Positions 9,086 through 20,500 of a DNA stretch of 23,314 nt are shown piece after piece. The position numbers were made by a program, and so were the translations under genes. Numbering within the stretch: position 1 is the stretch's first letter; each line of letters starts with the position of its first letter. The stretch lies in the NCBI GenBank assembly GCA_002081555.1, contig KV921108.1:1-23314 (forward strand), written 5' to 3'. This DNA is from Protostelium mycophagum (Eukaryota; Evosea; Variosea; Protosteliida; Protosteliaceae). The notes under the pieces are model-generated. The model was given only the letters and a program-made list of their open reading frames with translations. It did not search any database and was not told the origin of the DNA.

Positions 9086-9287
9086 ATGTGTTGCATTGTT
9101 CTTGTGTCAGAAGAAACTCTTGAGGCCATCTCAAGGTCTGTACATCAAACAGGTTGATCATCATCATCATCTGTTTTTATTTTGGAATGTGTTGCATTGT
9201 TCTTGTGTCAGAAGAAACTCTTGAGGCCATCTCAAGGTCTGTACATCAAACAGGTTGATCATCATCATCATCTGTTTTTATTTTGGA
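9086..9287. repeat. Perfect 101-bp tandem duplication, two copies
   Basis: Copies 9086-9186 and 9187-9287 appear identical by eye. On the minus strand each begins TTCCAAAATAAAAACAG, so the unit carries the final codons, TAA stop and AATAAA signal of gephyrin plus about 85 bp of 3' flank including a short GAT repeat. Identity suggests a recent event or an assembly artefact. Confidence 0.9.
9277..9282 (-). terminator. Poly(A) signal overlapping the gephyrin stop codon
   Basis: Minus-strand AATAAA contains the TAA stop at 9278-9280. A second copy lies 101 bp further downstream in the duplicated unit. Confidence 0.6.
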
Positions 9288-11914
9288 ATCAGTAGAGCTT
9301 CAAGCATTTCTCCCTTCTTCTGGATACCTTGTCCTTGTGGTATGAGGACAAGAGCATCCGCATTATACATGCTCAAAAGTCTACACGAGGACTGATTGCC
9401 GGTAGACTGGCAGACAAGATGATCTCCTCCATACTCTATTCTACAACGGTGGTATTCAGGTCTCTCCGGGTCCATCACGAAATCATGACCCAACTTAAAG
9501 ACTTAGAAGTTGTCTGTCACTGTCACAGTTGCTCACCTTCACACGGATCTTCTGGAGGTTTGGGTTCTTATGCCCAGAAAGTTTTTTGATGGAAGGAAGT
9601 ACTAGGAGGTAGAACGTGACCATCACAGACACTGGATTTCCAGGCAATGCGAAAATCCACTTCTTTTTGCCTTCCACTAAAGATCATCAGCATCATTAGA
9701 CATGAAGATGTTGATGTAGCAACAGGCTATAAATTTTGCTTTGCAATAAACAGTAGCGCAACCAGCACCACATAGAAGGAATAAGACATCACTTACATTC
9801 CATCGTTGCAAAAGTGAATGGTTTGCCGGGTTTCATGAGGATACGACCAAAGTGTATCTTGGCACCAATTTCTTTCAGTACTGGCTCGATCAAGTCTAAT
9901 TCTCCCATGGACACTCCACTAAAATATATAAATTATTCCATCAAATTACAACGGCGTTGTAGATTGATGACTATCTGTGCATTGACAGCAGAGTCGAATT
10001 ACATCACTTATTAAAAAATTCAACTTACCCGCTGGTAATGAGGATATCCGATTTCACGAGACCTTCCAACATCTTTTCCTTGATGTCCTCTTTAGTGTCC
10101 TTCGCGATGCCCAAGTCCACCACGTCTATACCTTGATATAATGAACGGATGGTGGAGATCAGCATCGGCCTGTTGCTGTCTCGGATCTTTCCCTTGGGGA
10201 GAACGGTTGTGGAGGCGTCTGAAAGCTCATCGCCTGTGGACAGTATGGAAATGGATGGCAGGTTGTAGACGGGGACTTGGTGGCATCCGACTGTGCCCAA
10301 TAATCCGATGTCGCTTCCTCCGATCAGTGTATCTGCATGATGATCAGACCTTTTCTTTTTATACAATATCGTTTTAGTTTGAATTCGTGTTATAAACCAT
10401 AACATAAGATGTTGTTAATTGAGCTCAGTCATAGTTGTATTCCGAATAAAAGGTATCGCCACATTGTTGTATATGTCTGTCCGTGCGTTTGTATCTCTCT
10501 TTGCGGCAGAGCCGCAATACCAAGGTGAATGTTCTCCTCAGTACAATGTCAAATCATCTAAAGCTGCACCTTTGCCCAAGATCACTTGTCCATCAGCGAC
10601 ATCACTACCAGTTGGCCTGACGTCCTGTCCCGGCACTAAATCATCATAGATCTTTATAACCTCTGGTGTAGTGCTGATTGTAGATGTCCTCTCCACCATG
10701 ACCACCGCATCCGCTCCCTCGGGTAATGGAGCACCGGTGGTGATCCTCATCACTTGCCCCTTTTTCAACTTGAAATCTGCGTCCGCACCGGCCATGATGC
10801 TGTCTACAACGGTGTATTCGCCCTTTCCGTCGGACGAGACGACTGCGAAGCCATCTTTCATTGAGGCGGGAAAAGGTGGGAGAGCGTCTTGACTCTTGAT
10901 ATCCTCTGACAACACGTACCCTGATATGATTGAATTTTATTTATTTGTAATTTTTATTTGAATTTATTGAATTTCAAGAATTGTTTCAGAAATTCAAAAT
11001 GCTGTATGTAGCTAGCAAGAATTGTTCTGTACATCTACACGGCGGCAGAGCCGCAAGTCAAAAATACCTGAAAAGTGTCAAGTGGACAGCAGATGGACAC
11101 GTGCACATTCTTCTTTCGGCTGGGTATCTCATCATGTACGGCTCAGCTTACCTATGGACTTTTCTGAGTTTATTTTAACCGGAGATAATGGGCTCATCGT
11201 GCTGAGGGCTGTGTTCAATGCTTGAGGGACGGGGATCATCGGCCATGGTGACACTCTACCAGGATTTGGGATGTCTCTGCTGTGATCTCTGCCACAGCCG
11301 CTGTGTACTGGAGCGTGTTTGTGTGTGTGATGAGCGTGATCATGTTTGGATGTCTGATTCTCTTGGAAAGAATGTGTGGTCTTTTGATCTTGGAGTAATG
11401 CGAGGGAATGTGGCAGAAGAGGTAGAAGGACCTGCAGATTCTCTCTCACCGCTTTTGTACTTCCTGGAAGATTGACGACGAGTGTCTTGCCAGATATTCC
11501 GGATACAAGTCTCGATAAGGCTGCGTGTGGAGTCGCTTTTAGAGACTCATTCATGAGTGCGATTGTGATGCCAGGTGTCTCTCTTTCAATCACTTCCTTT
11601 GTGGCCTCTGGTGTGACGTCACGAGGTGCGAATCCTGTTCCTCCTGAAGGAATTGATTAAACCATTATTGTGAATGTAATCTCTTTCACACCTGTTGTGA
11701 GAATGACATTGAAGAGACCTGAACTGCACCATTTTCGTAACTGATCTACGATTTGATCCTTCTCATCTGGCACTAATCCTTTCTCAATTTCCAGAATTTC
11801 TACCGTGTTCTCAAAGTACTTCTCCAACATTTCAACAATCAGTGGTCCACTTTGATCTACAGCAACACCTTGGCTCACTCGATCACTGATCGTGAGAACA
11901 CCTGCCCGAGTCAT
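9278..11914 (-). CDS. GPHN: Gephyrin/cinnamon: fused molybdopterin adenylyltransferase and molybdenum insertase
   Basis: Seven exons (11914-11692, 11643-11152, 10920-10570, 10332-10029, 9918-9797, 9676-9537, 9493-9278) give 615 residues. The enzyme catalyses the last two steps of molybdenum-cofactor synthesis in the cytosol; in vertebrates it also clusters inhibitory receptors. The N-terminal G domain (MogA-like) starts [12 protein letters not shown] and has [17 protein letters not shown]. Then comes a linker rich in His ([19 protein letters not shown]). The E domain (MoeA-like) shows [74 protein letters not shown] and [10 protein letters not shown], so substrate-binding motifs of both halves look intact. 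G-then-E order is that of animals and fungi, opposite to plant Cnx1. Introns 10333-10569 and 10921-11151 are much longer than the others. The splice at 10569/10332 gives [14 protein letters not shown]; reading through would meet a stop. Confidence 0.95.
10501..10517. repeat. Hairpin TTGCGGC-AGA-GCCGCAA in a gephyrin intron
   Basis: A perfect 7-bp stem with a 3-nt loop, inside the 237-nt intron. Fifteen of its bases recur at 11042-11056 in the other long gephyrin intron. Confidence 0.8.
11042..11056. repeat. Second copy of the GCGGCAGAGCCGCAA hairpin
   Basis: Same orientation as the copy at 10503-10517, with a 5-bp stem here, inside the 231-nt intron of gephyrin. The flanks do not obviously match. 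Confidence 0.8.
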
Positions 11915-12459
11915 TTTGTTGATGACGATTTGTGAATTTTGTCGAAGACTTTATTAAATAAATACGAATTTCTATCTTTGTAAACGGATCTCCACCAATA
12001 AATCGCAGAGGCTCTCTTCCTTTATTAACACCATCCTTTGTCAACATAACACCAATGGAGTTGTTGCTGCAGTGGCAAGGGTGGAAAGGTGGAAATCTCA
12101 AGGTGATCAAAGTTGTACACGACCCTCCCCCTGGTTACTGACGCTGGCGCGAGCTCCTTGGATCGTCATCACCAAGTAGTGGGAGACTAAAGACTTCGGA
12201 AATCGTAATTCAGAAAATCAAATCAAACAAAAATAGTATACAAATGCAATTTGGGAGATGAAAGCAAGAGTTTTCGCCAAGTGTCTGGACGCCTGAGCCT
12301 ATTAATTGAACATTAGCCCCGTCTGCCATTACCCTCTTAAGGCAATTCACTCGATTTCTCGAAATTGACAGAAGGAGGCAGTGCTGCCATTCGTAAAAGG
12401 GATTTTTGCGTTTTGAAGTCGGAAGTTTTGAAGAGAGCAGACCGTTTCATTTCTCAGCG
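11915..12459. promoter_or_regulatory. Divergent intergenic region between gephyrin (-) and WD40-SH2 (+)
   Basis: These 545 bp should contain both promoters. On the minus strand there is also an open stretch (about 12060-11945) reading GVMLTKDGVNKGREPLRF, and a pyrimidine tract with CAG (about 12066-12100) that looks like a splice acceptor, followed by AATAAA near 12020. These could be the end of a small unrecognised gene or chance. An ATG at about 12168 (minus) opens a short peptide (MTIQGARASVSNQ). None is strong enough to call. Confidence 0.4.
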
Positions 12460-14460
12460 ATGTCAACAAAGGTAAGACGGTGGAGACGATCACCGAGAAG
12501 GAGACGAAACGGTGCTGATGTTACGCAGGAACCGGAAGAGACATTTGAACCCAAATCCATCTTCGAGACAATAAATGGCTCCCCCCTTCGAAGTCTTAAC
12601 ATAAAGGATGAACAGTTGATTGCTCTGTATACAAACAGTTCCATCAAACTGTGGGACACAAAGGTGAGACCAGATCGTTGAATTTCACACCATTGACGAC
12701 TAACAGAAACAACAATTAGACAAAGCGGTTACATTAGAGGGTAAAGTTCACATGGTGGAATTGAGAATGGACTTTTTGTATATTGCTGCCGATAAATCAA
12801 TCAACGTGTGGGACACGAAGGTAGATTTTTACTACCTCTTTATCTTACAATTTCTAGTCCAAAAAATTCCTGAAGAATCAAAACTTCCAAGGCCATACAG
12901 AATGGATCACACGATTTGCCATCAGTGGAGGTGTTTTATATACTGCCTCTAACGATCGGAGCGTAAAGGCCTGGAACATAAAGGATGGACAGTGTCTGGC
13001 AACTTACAGCGGACATAGAGAGGCAGTCTCCTGCATGGAAGTCTTTGGTAACACTCTCATCACAGGATCTGTAGACAAATGCCTCAGGTGAATCGTCCTT
13101 TTATAATCCAAAAACACTTACATATCATAGATCATGGAGAGCAGTTCGTGATGGCGCAGCACCAGAAGAGAATGTACAATCAACTTTAGAATTTGTCGGT
13201 CATCAAAAGATGATTTTCAACATCAAAATAGTGGGGTCAACAGTATACAGCGCATCCACTGATGGAACCATCAGGATCTGGGATATCAAGGTGAATTTCC
13301 AAGAGATTTCACTTTATCGTAATGACTGGTTGTAGTCTGGCACTATTCTACATATACATAAAATAGACGCGGCGGTCAGTGGATTTCGCGTAGATTTCAA
13401 GTTATGCTGGGGCGACGATGCCTATCTTTGGTCTACTGAAAAACACACCATACACGCTTGGAACATAAAGGTAAGGCCGTCATTCTACAACGTTGTAGAT
13501 CCTCATTTTCGTACAGACCGGAAGATACGGGAACGTCTTCATGGGACATCGTAACGACATCAAGACGATGAAGTTGACCGCAGACTACCTATTTTCTGGC
13601 TCTGAGGACAGGGAAGTCAGGCAGTGGTCTCTGAAGGTGAATTTAGACATTCAATTTATTGTTGATTTTTCAGGACGGAATGTGCCTGTTGGTGATGAAG
13701 AACAATTGTCCCATCACCGCCATCTGCATCCAAAACAACTTGTTATACGCTGGTGGAGATGATGGAAATATCAGGTATATTTACAGCATCATTTTGACAT
13801 TTCTACAACGCGACAGATGTTGGGAAACTTACAGTGACGCCATCGAGCCATCTTCCTCAGACGACTCCCTCCCAGACGACTCTGGGAAATTCCTCAGAAG
13901 TTCTGGGTCAAAAGCCCGCACCTTTTCCTCCATCTTTGGCAAGAAGAGCCCGAAAAAAACATCCAAGGCGGGTTCAATCAGTAACCCGATGGTGAGCGAG
14001 ACCTACAGCGTCATCATGCCCAAGAAAATGGAGGACATCATGGCTCAGCAAGTATCGAGAAATAAGAGTGGAACTGTTGTCACAAGGGAGAGGTGTGGAT
14101 TTTATGCGGAATTTTGTGTTTGTCTTGGAGATTCTTGATGTTTTTCTGACGGAAAGCAGTGATCAAAATGATAGTTCGAATACTCAGGACGAGGATGATT
14201 TGGTGGGTTGGTATATGGGAAGTTGGTCACGCGAGAAGGCAGAAGAGGCCCTCTCTAAATGCCCCGCAAATTGTCTTGTAGTGAGGAGCTCCTCCGTGCC
14301 CGGGTGCTTCGCGTTGACAAAGTGGTTCTCCGCAACAAGAACTTACCAGCACATGTTAATCGTATCAACCGAAGGAAAATACTTCATCAAGGATTCTTTC
14401 GACCACAAATTGTACAGGTCAGGGATATACGCGCACCAGCATCTTCTTAACGAATTGTAG
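12460..14460 (+). CDS. WD40-repeat protein with a C-terminal SH2 domain
   Basis: Nine exons (12460-12663, 12707-12820, 12858-13087, 13131-13290, 13336-13470, 13517-13636, 13674-13774, 13817-14092, 14157-14460) give 547 residues in one frame. After an Arg-rich start (MSTKVRRWRRSPRRRR), eight WD-type repeats run from about 40 to 360; several end in IKLWDTK, INVWDTK, VKAWNIK, IRIWDIK or VRQWSLK, implying a beta-propeller. A Ser/Lys-rich linker (RTFSSIFGKKSPKKTSK) and an acidic stretch follow. The last 80 residues are an SH2 domain: WYMGSWSREKAEEAL, then CLVVRSSS with the phosphotyrosine-binding Arg near 491, then TYQHMLIV with the expected His. This suggests a scaffold that docks on phosphotyrosine proteins; the partners are unknown. 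Introns mostly fall between repeats and are 37-64 nt. I know no common animal protein with this order of domains. A CATAAA at 14535-14540 is the nearest poly(A)-like signal. Confidence 0.9.
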
Positions 14461-14592
14461 TTCTCTGTGGGATCTTGTTTCTAACAGCGCCGAGACACAA
14501 GGATTCCAGCTTGGATTTGAAGAGGATGATTCCTCATAAATTTTGTCTCGAGATATATTATATAAACATGATATTATATCATGATAATTTTA
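14461..14592. other. Convergent 3' region between WD40-SH2 and dynein genes
   Basis: 132 bp between stop codons. It is AT-rich near 14550-14580 (TATATTATATAAAC), with no canonical AATAAA on the plus strand. Confidence 0.5.
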
Positions 14593-14594
14593 TT
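14589..14594 (-). terminator. Poly(A) signal overlapping the dynein stop codon
   Basis: Minus-strand TAATAAA joins the TAA stop (14595-14593) and AATAAA with two bases shared. Confidence 0.6.
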
Positions 14595-17500
14595 AATAGT
14601 TGAGAGAGCACAACATGGCCACTCCTCTCTTGATCCAATGGCGCACTGGCTTATCTGTCGGCAATTTGATGGACAGCACGAAGTTGGTGGAATGTCCGGT
14701 GGTGGAAAGTGTTCCAGCTCTGGTGAGGGTCTTGTACACCGGGCAGTCGTAGCTCTCCACGTGTGTCACGTTTGATATCTCGACTGGCCTCAACCAAATG
14801 ACAGGCATCACGCTGTACAGCTCCTTTGGTTTGCACTCGTCCAGCAACCCTGTCTCGCTATTCCATCGTGCTCCTTCTAAAAATAGTCCTGTGTCATGTT
14901 AGAACATGATCCGCATTGGATGAGATGATCACCTTTGATGTAACAGCCGTCTTCAGGAGGAGCGAGGATGTCCTCTTCTTTCACGTTCATCACTTGGTAC
15001 GTGAATGTGAGAGCGTCGACAGGGATCTTGTGCTTTCTCGCATAGTTCTGGAATGTGCCAGTGAGGAAAGCCTGGGGGAAGAAGAACCCAGAGATCCAAA
15101 ACACTTTGGGAGGACCTTCTTTAGACCACGTGTCTATGAAATGGAGACGCTGTTGCAGGTCCAGCACCCAGGCGGAGAGAGGCTTCAGCGAGGGGTATGC
15201 CCTTGCGGACCACAACTCTGGAACCTAAAATCGTTAATACGGTGGAGGAAAGATGACTCCTTTACCTGGTTGTTGTAGAGGCTGTTGGCGACTTTCTCTA
15301 GAGATGAAGACATGACAACAAGACCCTTGAGAGCCTTGACGAGTTCCTTTAGAGTGGCAGAGATGATCACCAAGAGTCTGTTGAAACGGACGACTTCCTG
15401 TGTGACGACTGTGCCCATACTTCCTGTGTGTAATTGTGGGTTAGAAGGAGACTCGATCTTCTCTGGTATCTTGCTCTGGATGTCAAGACATAGCTGTTGT
15501 GATTTAGACATTTAAAGTGTTGAAGATACGAACCTCCATGAGATGAGCGTCACGTGACTTGCCAGATCCGCCAGAAGTGAGTCTTGGCTGCAGGAGCAAT
15601 ATAGAGTCAAACATGTCGAATGTTTCCTGCTGTGCGGAAGAGATATCAGCGTTCTGATGCAATCCGAAGATCTCCGGATCGTCATTGATCGGTAAGGACT
15701 TGAGATGTCTGGTCAATGCCTTCATGTTGTCTGCTTGTGGAGGTGCATATATTGGATCAGAAGAGAAGCTGAACCCTTCCGCATGAATATCCTCGTTGTA
15801 GAAGTCACGAAGAATGTTCATCAGTGTACGTCTGTCCCAGTCATCCGTGACTCGACCTCCGTAATTGATGTCTCCAGTGAGATATCTCAACAGTTTGTAC
15901 GGGATCTGTTGATGATCATTATGAGACGTCTTGAAAGTCAATCTACCTCTGCATAATCTTCCAAGAACATCCTGAGCTGTCTAATGCTGATGGTGAGGTC
16001 GCTCATTCCGTACTCATATGGAATATTCCAGCCGAGGGGTCCAAACTTTCTTCTCTCTTGTGCGATTGCGTGGAAGAAGCAGAGTCCGAAGAGTAGTGTC
16101 CTCCATTCTTTAGACTTTTGTGTGGTCTGAAGGAAGGCGTCGTCAAAAGTAGAATAAGTCCTCATCAAGTTGGCTTTGAGGCCCTTTGGAGGTTCGTTTG
16201 TCATCTACTGGTGTAAATATTCCAAGTTTTCAACATCTTTAAATAATATTTTTTGAATAATATTTAAAAATACACAAATATTACCTTGATTCCATTTTGC
16301 AGGACAGATACGGGGAATGATTGTGATGGCATACTTGTCAGCCACAACCTGAAATCTCTGTGGACCTTGTCTGGTTGTATTGTGTCCACGATCTTCTCCA
16401 GCGTGGGCATCCAGGATGGCGCCAAGTGACAGTTCTGCAGAAGGACCCAGCATCCCCGCTCCATCGCGTCAGTGATCATTCTTTCGGCCTTCGGACCTTG
16501 TCCTTGTCCGAGAGATATGAACTCGGTCTTCCTTCCAAACTTCATCTCATCTGCGAATCGCAAAAAGTCGGATGCGGGATCAGCGCCGGTAGACAGCACA
16601 AAGATGAGAGGGGTCATCACTGTAGAATCCTGATCATGGTGAATCATCATGGAGATGGTGGTAATCACATACCTTGTAAGAGGACATGATGTCAAAAGTG
16701 GGTGGATCAATGAACTCGGGGCCGAGATAGGCCGTGATGTACTCCTGAATCGAGGCGATCATCTTGTCTGGTCTGAGGCATCTCAACACCAACAGCCTCT
16801 GGAAGGTGCTCAATTTGCTCTGGAAGGGCTCACCGATGGTCTCCTTATCTGGTGTCTGGCTGTCAAAATACACCTGTCATGATCAGCACATTCATTTCGT
16901 TCAGAATGAAAGATGCCCACTTTGAATGTCTGTATGTTGAGCACAAAATGGTCGCGGAATCCGTCGAAGGCGGGAAGTTTGTTCAGCTCCACGATCTGGG
17001 ACCAGATCTTCTCCGTCAGCCACCCCGCACTCGGCTTGAAGATGCCCGGTGACGATGACGCGATGGAGGTCCCTCCGCTGAGCAGAAACCTGACCTCTTT
17101 AGATCTTTTCATAAATAAAAAATCCACCTCCACTCATCTGCGTCGAGTTTTCCTTGGTTATTCATCAACCTTGAAGTCAGCAGAAAAGAGAATAATAATT
17201 TATGCTTCTCAAATAAAGATCTGCAGACATTGTTGAACAATGACTCTGTGAAGTATTGATTCAGGTTGACGAGCCTCTCTTCCAAGACGGATGACTTCTT
17301 TGCGTTTGCGATTCCGATCGTAAACAGGTTTAAGAACCACCCAAGTGAGTATTGGTACATGTGGTCAATGTTGGCGAGATCTACAATGCAGAAGAATAAC
17401 ACGGTAGATCTGACGGCTACTGGGCTGTAGAGTGAACGTGTCTCGTCAATCTTCACTTCATTCTCCTCGGCTTCCACCACCTGATGACGTCATCATCTAT

Positions 17501-20500
17501 GACGTCGTAATGACATCGAGATGATGTCTCACCTTCTTCTTGATCTGTTCGGAAGTCTTCTTGGACTCTGCAAGTACGTCGATGAGCGTCTCATCATCCA
17601 GTGGTTTTCCTTTGGATGTTGCCAACAACACCAGAATCTTATCCTCTATATCTTTCACCTCCTTCTTCATCTCGGCTTGAGAGAGTACCAACATATTCTT
17701 CTCCTCTTCAAGGTCAGGTCTTTCCTTCTCTACAACGAGCCCCAACAGCTGCTCTTCTAACCCTTCACTAGTGAGGGTGAAGTTGAGCAGGTTCACCTTG
17801 TCATATTAGTCCAGAATTTGTCAGGTACTTCACCTTGGTTGAGATCTCCGGCTTATAGTTGGGATTTGGTAGCTTCGTGGTGATGTAGAGCCTGAAATTG
17901 TCGTGGTAGGGGATGACAGAATCTCCGATTTTGATGACGTCATTACCGGTGAGCTTGTAGATCTGCTTCAGCAAGATGGGTTCCAGAATGGGCTCCAGTT
18001 CTTCTCCAACATTCTCGATGAGGACGGGTTTTCCGAAACGTATGGCGTTCTCCAGTGTTCTGAACCTGTCAGATAAAGATGGAGAAGGGATCTTTCACCT
18101 GAGGAAACCGGCATTGCTCAATTTGATGACGTCGAGTCCGTTGTCTTGCTCCATCTTTTTGATCCATTTATTAGCTTGTCCTATATCTCATCAACAAACA
18201 AAGTTTCATGTGAAAAATAAAACGATTGGGTCCATACCTTGCGGGTCGATCATGAGTGGCCATCTTCTGGAATGCTGGATGACTATGGCGTTCTCCGTGG
18301 AGTGTGCATCTGTTGGAAGACCGAAAATATTCCATTGTCTGATCTTGACAGGATCTCCCAGAGTGGAGAAGATATTCGCTCCAGGAGTGAATGGTAATTT
18401 GTACTCGACCAACTGTGAGGTCCACGTATTTAACAGAGAAGTGCGGTAAGACGGAGTGAACGGACCTCCATATGCGATGGCTCCCGCAGCAATCACGGCG
18501 TCTCCGACCTTGTTTCTTTAGAACAGAAAGTCAAGAGATACTCACCAGATTTCCGATCTGTTCTTCCAACTCTGCGGTCTTGCTGATCCATCTGTCCTTC
18601 TCGTCGGCAAGGGCGTTGAGCAGTTTGTGGGCTCTGTCCAATTTTTGCTCGCAGTCTTGGACAGTCTTCATCAGTTCCGCCTTCTTCGCCTCAGATTCCT
18701 GGTATTGAGCCTCCAGCGACGCGATGGAGTCCTCCACCGCTTGTAGTTTTCCTTTGGCTTCGGCAAGCGCCTGCATGGTGATTTCGTAGGAAGCTTGGGC
18801 TTCTCTCAGCCTTTCCCTCTTAGGCTCGACTTGCTTGGCAACGTGGTGGTACTTCTCGATGGACCTGACCCACATGCACAGCGAAGTACAAGCTCGAGAC
18901 ACTTTGGACACCACAAATGGGCGGAATTCGTTGGATTGTATGTAGGGCTGTAGCTTCTGGATGATGGACTCGGCCACAGCGTCCTTGTTATAGTTGATTA
19001 GATTGTCGAGGAACTTTGGATCTCCCAATAGTTGTGATTTTGCAGGCTCCCAGTAATCGTCCACCTTCTCACCCACCTTCTCACCGTCCACCTTCATCAC
19101 GGTGAATATTCTTCTGAAGATTATTCTAAATATAGAACAACATACCCTCTTTGGCTTCACATTCATCACGATGCAGACAGCTTCCATGACCAATTTCACT
19201 CCAAGAGGTGGCCTGACCATCGCCTTTACTTCGGTAATGTCCTTCTTATTTAGTGTCTTCAGTGCCGCCTCTGCCGCTTCTAGAGCAGGTAAGGCCTCAT
19301 TCAGATCTCTCTTGGCATCATCCGCGATCGCTTGCGTGTCCATCGCCTACATCATGTCATGATGTGGATCACTACATCGTGACGATCACCTTGACATTCG
19401 CGGCCTGTTCTTCGGCGGCGACGACTTTTCGGGTCTCGTCGGCGGATAGTTTGTCCGTTTTTATTCTTTCCATGGTGGCTTCGGTCTCCTCATTCGCCTT
19501 GTCCAAGAGTGGTCTGCTCGCCTTCAGCTCTTCCTGCAATATTCCAACCTGTAATGATCGTGAGTACTCGGACTTTGAATGGAATTGTAGATGGGGTGTA
19601 CCTCTGTGGTGGTGTCCAGAAGCTTGTTGAGACCGATTTGTAGCCTCTTTTTCAGTGTGGTGAGTTCGTTTTTCTTTAATTCGTAAGTGTTCTTCAACAC
19701 ACCCAATAATTCCAAGTAACTCGTGGGTGTAACGTAATTATGTCTTCCCAACTCTTCGAGATATCTTACAATTTCAGCAATGACAACCACATCTACAATC
19801 ACCTCTCTGACACATCACCCACTCTCGTGTGTATGTGCATACACATCTTGATCAGTCCGTCTCTCGTGTCTGTACAGACTCAATACCATAATTAAAAAAT
19901 GAGATATACCTTCATTTATGGGCAAGTCCTTCAAGAATTTCTCTGCAACACCGATGAGCGCATCTTCGGGCCATGGAGAGAACCAGTCTATCGCGCAGCA
20001 GTTCACCAGAGATGGGAATTGTCTCAATCTGTTTCTGAATCCCTCTGTACTATTTCAGACTCATGACGTCACATGACGTCATACCTCCTAATGGTGACAT
20101 GGTGATGACGATGTGGAGGTTCTGTTGGACTCTCTTTAAGAAGTGAGTGTAGATGACTTCTTTGTTGACGTTCAATCCGAATGATTGGACAATGGGACTG
20201 ATGACGTTGGCGATGGCCTCCATGTCTTCGTATGAGAAGATGTTTGGCACATCACCCGAGTTCAGCATGTTGTTGATGTCCTCCAAGAATGACTCATCCA
20301 CCACCTTTTGGGTCAGAAACATTTCTCCACAAGATCTTCACCTGTGTGTCCGAGAACAAAAACACAGTCTTGGTTTCCTTCAGCCCAGCTTCCAAGATGA
20401 TTTTCTTGATGTCTTCGCGCCATTCATTCACACCATAAGAAGAGCTGAGGTTGATTTGAAACAGTTGGTAGTCACTGATAGAAGCGGCGAGTCTCGTGAG

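Noticed and set aside
9159-9174. Short ATC/GAT triplet run as a microsatellite
   Set aside because: Only four to five units per copy; it is part of the 101-bp duplication and not notable alone.
12406-12459. An N-terminal extension of the WD40-SH2 protein from 12406
   Set aside because: The codon at 12406 is TTG, not ATG. The ATG at 12460 has a good context and is the natural start.
14916-15278. Plus-strand open frames of 70-120 residues across 14.9-22.7 kb
   Set aside because: All lie opposite dynein exons, have no recognisable motifs, and are explained by the codon bias of the dynein strand.
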